From positions 46,737,385 to 46,797,384 of the forward strand of contig NC_088295.1 in NCBI RefSeq assembly GCF_032854445.1: 60,000 bases of DNA, written 5' to 3'. A program made the position numbers and the translations under genes. Shown one piece after another: positions 45,721 through 56,974 of the stretch. The notes beneath the pieces were generated by a model. It did no database searches and was not told where the DNA came from. It worked only from the letters and a program-made list of their open reading frames with translations. Source of the DNA: Liolophura sinensis. Lineage: Eukaryota > Mollusca > Polyplacophora > Chitonida > Chitonidae. The number at the start of each line of letters is the position of its first letter. The first letter of the stretch is position 1.

Positions 45721-47394
45721 GCTAATGAGCGCAAGTTGTTTACAACATTTGTGAACGGAGAATATAGGTCAGGTCGTCGGTTTGGGCTGTTTATAATGGA
45801 GAACTGAGAGTAGCTGTCGACCTACGTGTTAAAAATAAGATTTTTCACCGCAGCGCCAGTATAATGAGCCGTCACATCGTTTACAGGCTTGGAGATACGG
45901 GCTAAAATAAATATGTCGCCACAACCAGGCCGCAAATTTCCGCGATAAATTCCTGAAGGTACTAAAATGTCGGCATGACATGGCGGCCGCCACTTTTTAA
46001 GGCCGCGATCAGGCTTATACGTCACGACTCACAATGTTTATCATATTGTATTATACGTGTGCATTAGAATAGGCCAATCTTCCACTCAGAATTAACGCAA
46101 TTACCGATAATAGTCTGTGTAAACAAATAAAATACATATACCTGTCATGCAAGGGAAAAAGGATTTTAAAAAACTGTAATAACAAAATTATTACCGATCG
46201 TATACAGGCCTTAATTCATTATGCTGATGCAGTGTGTGGATAACAGCTTCTCTTCCACCCACAACAATCAGTTCTCCCGGCCTTGTCTCTCCTCGCGACA
46301 TCTAACCCAATTAAAAAAAAGCAAAGTCCTTTGTAAGGAATGTATGTTTCTTATTTTTGTCAACATGAAGTAGGGACAAACGTAGCGTAAACAAACCGGT
46401 TGATATTTCTCCAAACCTGCATGTTTGCTTTTCCGCATAGCTGTATTCGCGTAATAGGCCTGTTGAAGGGTTCCTATGTTGAGAGCTCGAATAAATGCCA
46501 CGCAGACTATGCAACCAGTCACTAGCGAAACTTTTTTTGTCTTTTTTTTCCCATTAACAGTGTTATATATTATATATATAATATATACAGCCGGCTGTTT
46601 ATACAATAGTCATTGTTAACGTGATGTCCGTATGTAGCCATGTATGTAGAAAGTGGCACAAATAGATCTCATGGGTTATACCGCCCAATAAAGCCGTAAT
46701 TGGTATCTTTCATTATATGCGGGTCATGGGATCTAACCCGTGGCATGTCCTTTTGCATGTCCTTTTGTATTGCGGAGGGCTTTTCAGAGTTAAATCTGTC
46801 TGTATATGGTACAGCTTCATCATGATGTCCGAAGCACTGAATCACTTAAATACAGATTTTTTTTTTTTTACTTTTTCGAAGTTTCTTTTTTCTTTCTTTT
46901 TGCTTTTAAGTGCCTTATTTTTTGTTTGGTTATTTTTAGTGTTGACATGTATTTGTTTCACCATTATTATTTAAAGTTTCCTTAGCAGATATCTTATTCT
47001 TAGATATCGTGCACTTACGTTTACATACATGCATACTATCAGAGAGCATCCATGCTTGATGCTCTGATTGATGCTTGATGCTCTGATTGATGTAAATTAT
47101 TCAGTGACCTCTGACGGTGAAATCCAAACCACCATAACAAATGAAATCACATAAATTAACCACAACAAACTAGTGTTTTTCGTTTTGGGTGGCCTCTCCG
47201 CCAATAATACACGAGCACAACATGTAAAACGCGAGCTGGGCGTTCACGTCTTTGAGGCGGAAAATGTATGTATTGAAGTGACTCCAGTAGGCCTATAACC
47301 CATGCATTATACATTTGAAAGACATGACCGCACTTGCATTCTGATATATTCCGTGTGCATATTAACCCAAGCTACATATTGTTTTATTCCTCCT
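45721..47394. other. Upstream flank of headcase, no gene recognised
   Basis: No SINE or MITE is visible until the SINE B at 47408. Noted: GGCGGCCGCC (about 45983), a T-rich tract (46856-46930), and a 21-bp unit GATGCTCTGATTGATGCTT-like duplicated at about 47050-47093. Frames of 65-112 codons are unsupported. Confidence 0.6.
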
Positions 47395-47407
47395 CTGAAA
47401 TAATGGC

Positions 47408-47743
47408 CGCTTCGGGACCGGTAGATCTAGGATCAATCCTTGATCGAGTCACACCTAAGACTTTAAAAGAGGAAGTTGTAACTTCCTCGCTTGGCGTTCA
47501 GCATGAAGGGGATAGTGCAACGACTGGTTGACCCGTATCAGTATAATGGCTCGGGCGGGGCGGCTTACTTGCCTTCGGTAAGTCGTCTCAGTGAAGCAGC
47601 ACTAAATAAAAGAACGGTGGAAATCCGTCCTGCAACAAGGAGGCATATTACACGTACATGCACCCTAATGATTCCTTCGTCGTCATATGACTGAAAAATT
47701 GTTGACTACGACGTTAAACCCTAAGCACTCACTCACTCACTCA
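47408..47743 (+). mobile_element. SINE B, full length, (CACT)n tail, 13-bp target duplication
   Basis: A tRNA-like B box (GGATCAATCC, about 47430) precedes a long body. The 3' end reads GATTCCTTCGTCGTCATATG, GACTGAAAAATTGTTG and ACTACGACGTTAAACCC, then AAGCACTCACTCACTCACTCA. Perfect 13-bp duplications CTGAAATAATGGC flank it (47395-47407 and 47744-47756). The tail differs from SINE A, so a different partner LINE is likely. I recall this 3' end as common in mollusc genomes (not searched). Confidence 0.85.
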
Positions 47744-48619
47744 CTGAAATAATGGCATAAATGTGGCTGTTTGTAGAAAAATTAATATTTTGTGTTGTAT
47801 AGCTGACAGAACAATTTAAGCCTAGCTTGAAATTCTTGAATTATTACCAACACTTCTAGTTCTTTTTTTTTTCGTACATTATTTTACTTAAATACCATTT
47901 CATTCATCGTATAATCGAATATGTCCTTCTAAGATAAAATTTACTCTAAAATATCCAAAACATTCTAACATTACTTTCAGAGAAGTGTACATTTGTTCTG
48001 AGTGTGATCATAACTATGTAATATTGTCACGATTTCCTCACGCTTTTCAGTATATATGATAATGATTAAGAGACAAACTGTTCGTTACACAGAGCAAGCA
48101 AATCGGTCAAGCGTCACGCACTGCAAGACATCTGGAGATCAGACACTACCACATAACCAGATGTCTCTATGCATGTATGTTAATGACGTCTCGCACATGG
48201 CAAGCATGATCAGCGATGTATAGAGCACATGTACAAACGCGGCTATAAGCTATGTCTTAATTAACCTTCTACCGAGTTAATAAAACAATCAGTCAACGGA
48301 AAGTACCTTGTATGTATCAGTGAATTTGGCCATGTCATTAAATTTGTTGTTGTTATTTTGGGTTTTTTCACAGTTAAGCTTTTATCATCATTGAGTATAT
48401 GCATTAGTGCCCATAAGATATACTATGCTGTAAACATAATTTATGCAAAGATGACGGTTGATACATTGCTTGTACTTAAAAATATATAGCTCATCTATGT
48501 TAACTGTGCAAAGACCTATACAAGATTCGTTTAAGTATTTGACGTCATACCTCATATATGCCATATACGGTTAAGCGGTTATAGCACAATAGTTCATGTT
48601 AAATGTCCAATTATACGGA

Positions 48620-48681
48620 GCATCACATAGACAACAGGCTTTCTGTTAACATTCTGTTAACAGATTAATTTTTTGAGTGTA
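48620..48681. mobile_element. MITE F, right-end fragment
   Basis: It ends with GTTAACAGATTAATTTTTTGAGTG followed by TA, exactly like the right end at 18050-18076. Only about 60 bp remain. Confidence 0.65.
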
Positions 48682-48844
48682 ATTAAGGCCATTGTTAATA
48701 TACATGCATGTAGATCTGTATGTTTTGGACGCTTCGCGCTGTATAGTCAATATCTCTGTATATATATAAGCTTGGCATAGCTTCGTACACATTTAAGGAA
48801 GTTCATTTAAATGGGAACGATTGCATAAACATATATAATCAAAA

Positions 48845-48999
48845 TATTTATTTATTTATTTATTTGGTGTTTTACGCCGCACTCAAGAATATTTCTCTTA
48901 TACGACAGCGACCAGCATTATACTGACAGGAAACCGGGCAGATCCCGGGAGAAATCCACGACCATCCACACGTTGCGAGGCATACCTTCTCACGTGCTA
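48845..48999 (-). mobile_element. SINE A, 5'-truncated, inside a duplicated AT-rich segment
   Basis: The minus strand carries the core (GGATTTCTCCCGGGATCTGCC) and the tail ending in (AAAT)n; the head is missing. The sequence flanking this copy (TAATCAAAATA on the left, AATAAATAACG...AGAAGAATGA on the right) occurs uninterrupted at 49125-49187, so the SINE sits in one copy of a local duplication. Confidence 0.8.
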
Positions 49000-49007
49000 T
49001 AATAAAA

Positions 49008-49187
49008 ATAAATAAATAACGTACAGAAGAATGAACAAGTCTTATACATACAGGCCTGACATATACCTCATTCAATGCAGTTCGTTTAAAAAAGGAATTT
49101 AAAACGGGAAAATAGTATGTATACACATATTTAATCAAAATAAATAAATAAATAACGCATAGAAGAATGAGAAAGTTGTATACGTAA
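49008..49187 (+). repeat. Local direct duplication flanking a SINE A
   Basis: AATAAATAACG followed by AGAAGAATGA and TATAC occurs at 49009-49050 and again at 49144-49187. The left neighbours (TAATCAAAATA at 48836 and 49132) also match. The duplication unit is about 130 bp if the SINE at 48845 is removed. Confidence 0.6.
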
Positions 49188-49824
49188 ATTTCATCTCTGT
49201 TAAATCTTAAATGTCAAACTATCACTTGATACTCATCTGTGTTCATCATTCACGCTAGAAGATTAAAACTAACAATGTAAATTTAAACCGGTTAAAATTG
49301 TAATTTTATGCATGGTTTAACATTTTGTTTTTAGCTCTTCATTCTATCCTCGACTTGAAACCGTCCTCAAGAAAGGCTGTCAAGTGCAGACAGCTGTGGC
49401 TGAATAGCGTCTCATATTAATACAATTTATATAGGCCTATACTTTAGATGTAATTATGTAAAGGCCCTACACTGCAAAATCGTCGCGATATGGCTGAAAA
49501 ATCCAATCGATTATTTATTCATAAAATCAGGTTCACGATCATGCTTTTGCTATTCGATATGGTCGATACAGAATAAATGCCATGAATTCATCAAACCACA
49601 GGCTTTATCTGTGTTCTATAGTTGCACTCTTCCGATCCGAAACAAGTAGTGAATAGATCTAATCGCGTAGACTGTATGCAGTTAAAAGTAAGTCACAAGG
49701 CCAGGCGCTGAGCGTTTTGGTCAAACGGTGAATGCACACATAAGAGCCAAGCATATATATTTAGTGTCTCTACCAGTGTGGGGTTTGTAGACCAAAGTTT
49801 GGTGAGTAAAGTGTAAGTAAAGCA

Positions 49825-50356
49825 ACGAGAATAGTGACTACGCAGTGAGCGTGTATGCTAAGCGGGTGAGAATACTGGTCATATGTGAGCGTCTATGCTT
49901 TATGGTGAGAATATTGGTCAAGAGTGAATATGTAGACTTAGCGGTGAGAATATTGGTCAAGCGGTCTGTGCGTAGGTTAAGCGGGGAAATACTGGCCAAG
50001 TGATGAATGTGTAGGCTAAGCGGTAAGAATATTGGTTAAGCGGTGTGAGTGTAGGTTAAGCGATGGGAATATTGGCCATGTGATGAATGTGTAGGCTAAG
50101 CGGGGAGAATATTGGTCTAGTGATGAATGTGTGGGCTGAGCGGTGAGAATATTGGTCAAGTGATGAATGTGTTGGCCAAGTGGTGAGAATATTGGTCAAG
50201 TGATGAATGTGTGGGCTAAGCGGTGAGAATACTGGTCAAGTGATAAATGTGTGGGCTAAGCGGTGAGAATATTGGTGGAGTGATAAATGTATATAGGCTA
50301 AGCGGTGAGAATATTGACCAAGTGATGAATGTGTAGGCTAAGAGGTGAGGAAGTAG
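49825..50356 (+). repeat. Tandem array, 40-bp unit, 14 copies
   Basis: The unit is GATGAATGTGTGGGCTAAGC, GGTGAGAATATTGGTCAAGT. Copies from 50102 onward keep an exact 40-bp spacing (50102, 50142, 50182, 50222, 50262). Earlier copies are 37-41 bp and more diverged, so the array probably grew at its right end. Confidence 0.9.
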
Positions 50357-50474
50357 ACAATGAAGTGAATATGAATATCATTTTAGTGGGTAGTTTCTGT
50401 ACATCTGACATTGACTATAACTTCGTGACGTCATAGACTGCTGCTTCACTAAAAGGCCAACTCAAAGACACCAG

Positions 50475-50571
50475 CTCTGTCCGATTTCCTCCCACCATAA
50501 TGCTGGCTGCCATTGTATTAGTGATATATTCTGAAGTACGGCGTAAAATACCAAGTAAATAAATAAATAAA
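50475..50571 (+). mobile_element. SINE A, 97-bp 3' part, with 13-bp target duplication
   Basis: It runs from TTTCCTCCCACCATAATGCTGG to a (AAAT)n tail. The flanks TCAAAGACACCAG (50462-50474) and TCAAAGACCCCAG (50572-50584) are a 13-bp duplication with one mismatch. The head is absent. Confidence 0.85.
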
Positions 50572-50970
50572 TCAAAGACCCCAGATATTACGCGTCCTAC
50601 AGCCAGTTAAAATATGTTTGACGTTAAGTCTCTCACTAAACTATTTGTCTTCCCATAATATTAAGCACTAAGTTGTATAGGTAGAACCAAAATGGTTTGA
50701 ATATTAGCACTATGGGAAACAGCTGCAAAGATGTGAACTTGTATTAAACAGGGTTGACGTATCCCTCTTGACCGAAAAGAAAGTATTTTATACTAAAACA
50801 GATATAAGTATAAATATAAGTTATCTGTGAACGATGTAGGCTTACGTATGTACAGATATGCAGAGATTACATTGGCCAGACACAGACAGTTGAAATTTCA
50901 GATGATAGCTGATAACTGTTCGTTTTAAAAGGCCTTTGCTATCAATTTACATTGCCGATTAGTTCAATGT

Positions 50971-51105
50971 CGAACGAGTTCGCCAGTAACTTGCCAATAG
51001 TTGTTGGTTTCACTCTGGACACTCCCGGTTTTTTCCACCGGTAAAACTGACGAGCATCGTCAAGGTTCTTGAGTTCTGTATAGCGTTAAACAGCAAGCAA
51101 ATAAA
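50971..51105 (+). mobile_element. SINE C, 5'-truncated
   Basis: GCCAGTAACTTGCCAATAG, CACTCTGGACACTCCCGG and CTTGAGTTCTGTATAGCG, then TTAAACAGCAAGCAAATAAA, matches the SINE C 3' half. A possible 7-bp duplication TCAATGT flanks it (50964-50970 and 51106-51112). Confidence 0.6.
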
Positions 51106-51443
51106 TCAATGTTTCTGGAACGGGTGTCCCTAATTAAGCCATTTCAACTTGGTATGTGTCATACTGGCAAAATCGGTTAAAAGTCATTACGTGTTGGTAT
51201 TAAGAAGGATAGAATTTTTTCCGATAATAATTTCCCATTGAAGGTGATTAAAGTAGACCTTAACGCACCTAGTTTGTACCTGAGCACACGTACAGCTGGG
51301 TGAGGTGAAAGGGCAGCTGGGGGTGGAGAGAGAGGGGGTTACGTGTTGATCACGAAGGTCTCTCTCCGACAGAGACAACTTCTCAACTCCACGCCTCTGT
51401 TATTTGTCGAGTGCGAGGGCGTTAGTTTCTATCATCCCTGGTT

Positions 51444-51821
51444 TATATAGAACTTTCGTCGAGACGCTGCGGCTTTTCTCTCCTGAATAACATGGGAGTT
51501 TGTCCCGCAGAAGGTCAGCGATGTAGCGGACGAAAAACAAGATGCGGAATATACAAGGCTGTGCCCCGAAGCGTCAACTCTAATGCCCCAAGGCCGCGAG
51601 GAAGGCACGCTATAGATGCTACAGGCCTACGTCAACCGCTCGGCTCAAGCCAGACACGCCAGTTTTGCCTTGTTGACGACGAAACTCTGCAGGGTTATGC
51701 AGTTCTCTTCCCCCACCTTTTTTCTCTCCTCGAAAAGCCAGCATGTACCCGCTCACCCAAAATCCCTGACTGCACACCAACTGCATTAAGCGGCAGAGCA
51801 CACGATGTCGATGAGATATAG
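51444..51821 (+). other. Candidate first exon: TATA box and well-placed ATG, product unknown
   Basis: TATATAG (51444-51450) lies about 30 bp before a T/C-rich stretch (TTTTCTCTCC). AATAACATGGG at 51486 has A at -3 and G at +4. The frame from 51492 runs 109 codons to 51821, with no signal peptide, membrane segment or domain that I recognise. Sequence at 51280-51840 is richer in CpG than its surroundings. It may be chance. Confidence 0.25.
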
Positions 51822-53479
51822 CCTTCTCAACACGTCCAACTCCGCAGAGAGCTGCATTGACACAACGCAGTATCATAACGTCACAATGCTCTCCGCCTGC
51901 TTCCATAAATTGCCAACGGTTGCAAAAAATGCAACCAAATTATAGGTGTTAGCTTAGTAAGGTAACTACTTGAACGGAACGATGTCATCTGGTGTGATTT
52001 ATTTACTTATTCGAGACTGTCATATGGGCTAATTTTATTACACTTTCATAACTTAAAAAAAAACATTTTGTGTGCATTTTGAATTGTGTCATGTGAAAAA
52101 AATCGACGTACTACTGTAAAGCACTCCGTTACCAAATTAATGAGAAGGAGTAAGCGTGTGCGCAGCTGGACATCCGGGTTCAGGGCTCAGGTGGCGGTGT
52201 GTCAAAAACATTTCGCTTGTAAGATGGTTATTTGGTCTGTGGTTGGAGGAAACTGGACGTCCATGATAAACTACCGTCTTCACTGACTTTGGAATTGAAA
52301 CAAAAGGAATTGTCTTGTAAAATATCATCTGGAAATAACATCTGTACAGTGTATAGTGATAGGAGTGTAGTATACAATAGTAAAACATCACTGCAGCCCA
52401 GTTGTGTACGAAATGTTCTGAGGTATATTATGTGAAACAGTGAATGTAGAACTGAAGGTGATATAATTGTGTAACTTCCAACACATATGCATGTATTTAG
52501 CGAGTAGGGAACATATATCGCTGACCATTTCGACTAAACGGTTGCCGTCGATCCGAACGGTCAGTAACAAATGGAATACCGCACGTTAGTAGGCCTGCTG
52601 TTAGGTTTGTAAATGAGATGATTGTGAAGATTGGATGTTTCAAGTCCTCTATACCCAGAACTTTGTCACGTCGTCAAAATACAGAGCTATACGCACCAAC
52701 CAAACAAATCGCAGTACACGGTAAAATAATGGGGCCATTGGTGGTTTAGCGAACAGCAACGACTTCTGTGGGCATCTGAGAGCCCCATCCCAAACAATTC
52801 GATTAACGACTCTTTCTTAAACCACAGCGAGCCTTTGCTATAACATGATGTAAGTATACTATGAAGGCCTTCTCTGTTGCAAACGTATGACAAGAACATT
52901 CTCTGTATATATGCACTGCCCTTTTGTTCGTTCACCAGGGTTTCTTGTTTTTTTTTTTATTATTGCTGCTTTTTTTGTAAAGTAACAAGCACTTGCACAT
53001 GCCCACGCTGTGAAACATCGGGTGGCCAAATGCTGACAGACGTTTCTTGATCTAAAGTTGTCCGGGGACAAACATTTAAGGTCGCTTTATGCAAATATTG
53101 TTCTCGAATTCTAGGATTGGAAGGTTAGAAATGTTTAGCGGCTGTTTTGCGCTGCTGTCAACATGCCCTTAGCGTCCAAACAAGCCGTGAATACGGTAAG
53201 ATAGCTCAAACATTCCGACCGGTTCCAGAGCTCAGTTCGATAACCTTATATTATACCCTCATGGTTTCTCACACATGCTATCATGGGATTTGTCAAAGAT
53301 GTGAGAAACGACAACTCAGATTGGACTGAGTGGTCTTTGTGGTTCGCAGATGTTGTCCTTTTGAGTCCATAAATTTGCAGAACTTAAGTCATATACATAT
53401 ACACAGATATGTCTCTTTGTCACACGAACTTACAAAGATCAGCATCCATTTATATTGGCTCATCTTGGCATCCTTAATT
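51822..53479. other. No gene recognised
   Basis: A/T-rich. Overlapping frames of 60-84 codons on both strands (52086-53071) have no recognised features. Confidence 0.55.
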
Positions 53480-53690
53480 GTTTGGCTCATGCCAGTAATG
53501 CGTCACCCTCATTGGTATGGATCAGCTCTTAAACAGTGAGGTCTCAGGTTCGAATCCAGCTTCTGTTAATGGCTGTTTGGCTAAGACGATGGTTCCAGGC
53601 GAAGGCAGTTTTCTAAACCGTCGTATGTGTAAAATATAAGTATGAGTATAAGGCGTTAAATCACGGTTGAATAACTAAATTAATCTGTTA
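53480..53690 (+). mobile_element. SINE D, tRNA-derived, single copy
   Basis: A perfect B box GGTTCGAATCC lies near 53546, after a head-like stretch from TTGGCTCATGCCAG. The 3' end reads CCGTCGTATGTGTAAAATATAAG then GTATAAGGCGTTAAATCAC, recalling the GCGTTAAA tails of the other families. It is not an intact tRNA, because the acceptor ends do not pair. Confidence 0.5.
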
Positions 53691-55115
53691 CCTCGTCTTA
53701 TTTGAATGATTGTTTTATTTAGGTTTGTTTATATATTCCTAATCGAATAATGTGTAAGTTGGATATTGTCATCGTGGCAGCTCCACATATATAGCTCTTT
53801 AATCTCTGATCAAGGTCTCGAGAGTAGCACTTGATACTGCTCGGCCAGAGAGATTTGAAGCGGTCATGATTAAGTGAATGTCTTGCATACCATGCATATA
53901 GACAGAGCTATTCTGACATGTAATTAATTCTCCAACTATTTTGGTAAACAAATATCCAAACAATTAAGCAACGGTATAGCCAGGCACAGTTTCACTGCGT
54001 TGTTTTTCTTAATATGTATCCTTTAATTTTGATTGTTTTCCCCGGGAATTGTTCATCACCGCTTATGATTAGTAAAGAATCCTGTAATTGACATATGTTT
54101 TTTAAAATCTTCCATTGTCTCTAGTTACGTTCATTGCCATGATCAAATGTCTCCGTTAATATTTCATTACATATACATTCTCGCTATTGTGAGAACATTC
54201 GAGAAGATAGCTCATATTGGTCACAAGCTTGGCTCGGCGGAATCAAGTTATTGCAGATCCGATTGGTTCAAAATATGCCAATCTTCTTTTGCCTTTCCTT
54301 GTGTTCTTTCACTGACACTCGATTTATCAATCATGACACCTGATCGCACGATGACGGTGCCAACATGTCTGAAACTAGGGAGCTGGATGATCACAGAGCG
54401 CCTATGTTTGGGGTTTATTACTATCTAATTTCCGGGGGTAGGATATAACTGGGTTACTTTGCGATAACCTATGTAACCCTAAGTGTGCATTTTGTTCAAA
54501 GCAAGTAACTAAGTTTGACCCGGATACCCCAGCTATGACAAAGGTAACGTGATCCGATAAACCCACAATAGAGTTCACTCAAAAAATTAATCTGTTGTCT
54601 GTGTGATGCCAGAATATATTCTGCTATTGCATTCTGTTTAATATAACACACGCATTCTATTAATTCAACATAAAGATTCTGTTAGACTAACGAGTTTTTA
54701 TGTTGAATATGATAGAATATTGTGTTATAGTAATAGTCTGCCATCACTCAGGCAACAAATTTTCTGTTAAAACAAACAGATTAATTTTTTTCAGTGCACT
54801 TACTCTCTGACCCAATTCCATCTTAGTTAGTGTCTAAATAGACTTTGGAAAGCATATGCAGATTTTAAATGCAAAAGCAGAGAAGAAATTGTCTAACGCG
54901 GACTGCACTAAAAATATAAAATGAAAAATGCCTATCATAATTGTGTACGCAAGCTTATACTTTTTACATCAAAGACTCTGTACGAGTCTGCTAGGGAACT
55001 TTGCTTTGTATAAAGCCTAGTATCACTTAAAGTATAGGCTTTATAAAGGTGTGCGTTACACTTCTAGATATAGCATTAATCGGCCTGTGTCATTTTCTTG
55101 TCGGCGTATTATGAT
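53691..55115. other. No gene recognised outside MITE F
   Basis: The 93-codon plus frame at 54147-54428 is unsupported. The sequence is otherwise A/T-rich. Confidence 0.55.
54576..54796. mobile_element. MITE F, 221 bp
   Basis: It has the same ends as the 17871 element (CACTCAAAAAATTAATCTG on the left, CAGATTAATTTTTTTCAGTG on the right). The interior is also shared (GATGCCAGAATATATTCTG, ATCACTCAGGCAACA). The flanks are TT and CA rather than TA, so one or both target sites have mutated. Confidence 0.75.
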
Positions 55116-55244
55116 AACATCGCAACGTTTCTTTATAGATAACAACATGCTTGATAACGATGTTAGGATGCACATCGAATGCACATCGAAACGTCGGCAA
55201 AAATAAATCAGAAGTTGTTATCCATAAAGAAACTTTGTGATGTT
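55116..55244. mobile_element. Inverted repeat with hammerhead-like core; possible Penelope-like relic
   Basis: Arms 55116-55146 and 55214-55244 are complementary at 28 of 31 positions. The 67-bp loop holds GAAACGTC at 55188-55195 (the GAAA-AC/GT-C arrangement of short-stem-III hammerhead ribozymes) after a possible stem II, GATGT...ACATC. A clean CTGANGA box is not present; TTGATAACGA at 55151 may be its decayed form. A short direct repeat, GCACATCGAA, occurs twice. I recall similar GAAACGTCGGC elements as common in invertebrate genomes. Confidence 0.4.
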
Positions 55245-55548
55245 ACTCTGCCAACTTCCACATGCCTTCTTAAGGAACTCATGCATTATGACGTGTGATA
55301 TCAATGTCTCTAGAGAACATAAATCTCCCCGTAAATCTACCACAGAAATATTTGATCTGAGTCCTGTACAGCTATATCGACAGAAGTATGTTGTAACCGT
55401 AAGCTATCAATTAGAGGAGGTTGTACATGTCTGTTCGACGTTTTATTTAGTATTAACCAGTTCATCTGTATTCAGATAGGATTGAGAAAACGTATCTCCT
55501 CCAGAATAACGAGACGTTATTTGGAGAAATTTTCTTTTTTAAGAACAG

Positions 55549-55806
55549 AGGCTTCCGTGGCGCAGTTGGTTAGCGCGCTAGCGCATCATAAAGACCCAGA
55601 AGCCTCTCACCGATGAGGTCGTTGTGAGTTCAAGTCCAGCTCATGCTGGCTTCCTCTCCGGCCGTTCGTGGGAAGGTCTGTCAGCCATCTGTGGATGGTC
55701 GTGGGCTTCCACCGGGCTCTGCCCGGTTTCCTGCCGCCATAATGCTGGCCGCCGTCGTGTAAGTGAAATATGTACGGCGTAAAACACCAATCAAATAAAT
55801 AAATAT
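55549..55806 (+). mobile_element. SINE A, full length
   Basis: The head AGGCTTCCGTGGCGCAGTTGG has an intact A box, and the B box GTTCAAGTCC lies near 55630. The core is nearly identical to the 35802 copy and the tail is CACCAATCAAATAAATAAAT. About ten bases (ATTCTTGAG) are deleted before TACGGCGTAAAACACC. I see no obvious target duplication. Confidence 0.88.
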
Positions 55807-56974
55807 TTAATTGGTTAATCTCAGTTAAACCAGTTCACGTCGCAGTTATGAAACAGGATGATCCTAATTTCAGTTTGGAAGAGCAACCGAGTACACCCTC
55901 GCTTTTTGAATCACATGATTCAAAAATAGCGATTTGCTAAGTTCATTTGATGTCCGTATGGATTTGTGGGTTATATTTGTGTTAGTTGAGACGTTATAGT
56001 TTTTTATTATTCTCGCACAATGAGATGATATGAATTCTGAATTACTTTTCGATCGCTTCTTCATTTTCGTCACGCACAGCTTTGAAACTTTCAATGACAA
56101 GTTAGTGAAATTAACAGTCCAGTACAGTCAATTCGGAAGCCAAACTGGGAACATGGTCAACGAATGTCAGCCTGCTTTTATGAGCTATATATTTGATGCG
56201 GATGGTCAAGTAGATGTGATTATTGAATAGTATTCATTTAATCTATGGTCAGAAATAAAAAAAAACGCGGGAACTTATATTTCCAAATCCCTGTAAATAA
56301 CTAACTTTCAGTTGTGATGTTCTCAAAAAAATTCGGAAGAAGGATCACCCTAGTGGCTTCTCAGTTGTCATACGACTATCTGCGGCACTTACGCCTGTGA
56401 GTTACTTAGTTGTTTTTCTTTAAGAACAGGTCACTATATTTTATTTCCTGTTCTGGACTTCGTTGATTTGTTTTTTTTCCTTGTACGGAGCAAGGCCCTG
56501 GGCTGAGTGCATTGCCAGGTGCGACCTTCTTTTTCTTTACGCGACCTTGTATAAATAGGCTGTGTATGGAACAACAGCAGGCCATGCTACTGAGTGACCC
56601 GGCCTTACATGTGCTCAACGTTAAGTGTGTTACTACGCCATAATATCTGCTGAACAGTACATCACATTGTAGACTGCCGAAGCCTCGAGAGCTTTCACAT
56701 AGCCTATGTTGTGTCACTCTGCCGCTGTCAGTAATATAATAATACCTAAGCTGGGGATTCTCAGATGTCTGAGCTACGCTTTAAGGATCGACGAATCTAA
56801 TTTCTGTTACACTTTTGGGTTAGAATTAGATTTTGTTAGTTTTCAGGTATGGCAAGGTAGGGGATAGAAAGCACTTTTTATTTATCTTGCTTGGATGCAC
56901 ACCTACATAACTAAAACAATATTTAAGACCTACTTTTGCAAATCATGATCGTCTATGCAAATCAGGCTTAGGGC
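55807..56974. other. No gene recognised
   Basis: Frames of 66-103 codons are unsupported. The sequence is A/T-rich between a SINE A and the 36-bp array. Confidence 0.55.

Larger units (their letters stand above)
47757..49824. other. No gene recognised outside the repeats listed
   Basis: A/T-rich sequence around MITE F (48620), SINE A (48845) and the local duplication. One TAGGCCTA palindrome (49432). Confidence 0.55.

Noticed and set aside
43903-45754. Several plus-strand and out-of-frame ORFs of 67-134 codons across headcase
   Set aside because: They are shadows of the headcase coding region and its leader, with no motifs of their own.
53535-53560. tRNA gene suggested by GGTTCGAATCC
   Set aside because: No pairing acceptor stem or correctly spaced A box. 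It fits better as the B box of a tRNA-derived SINE.
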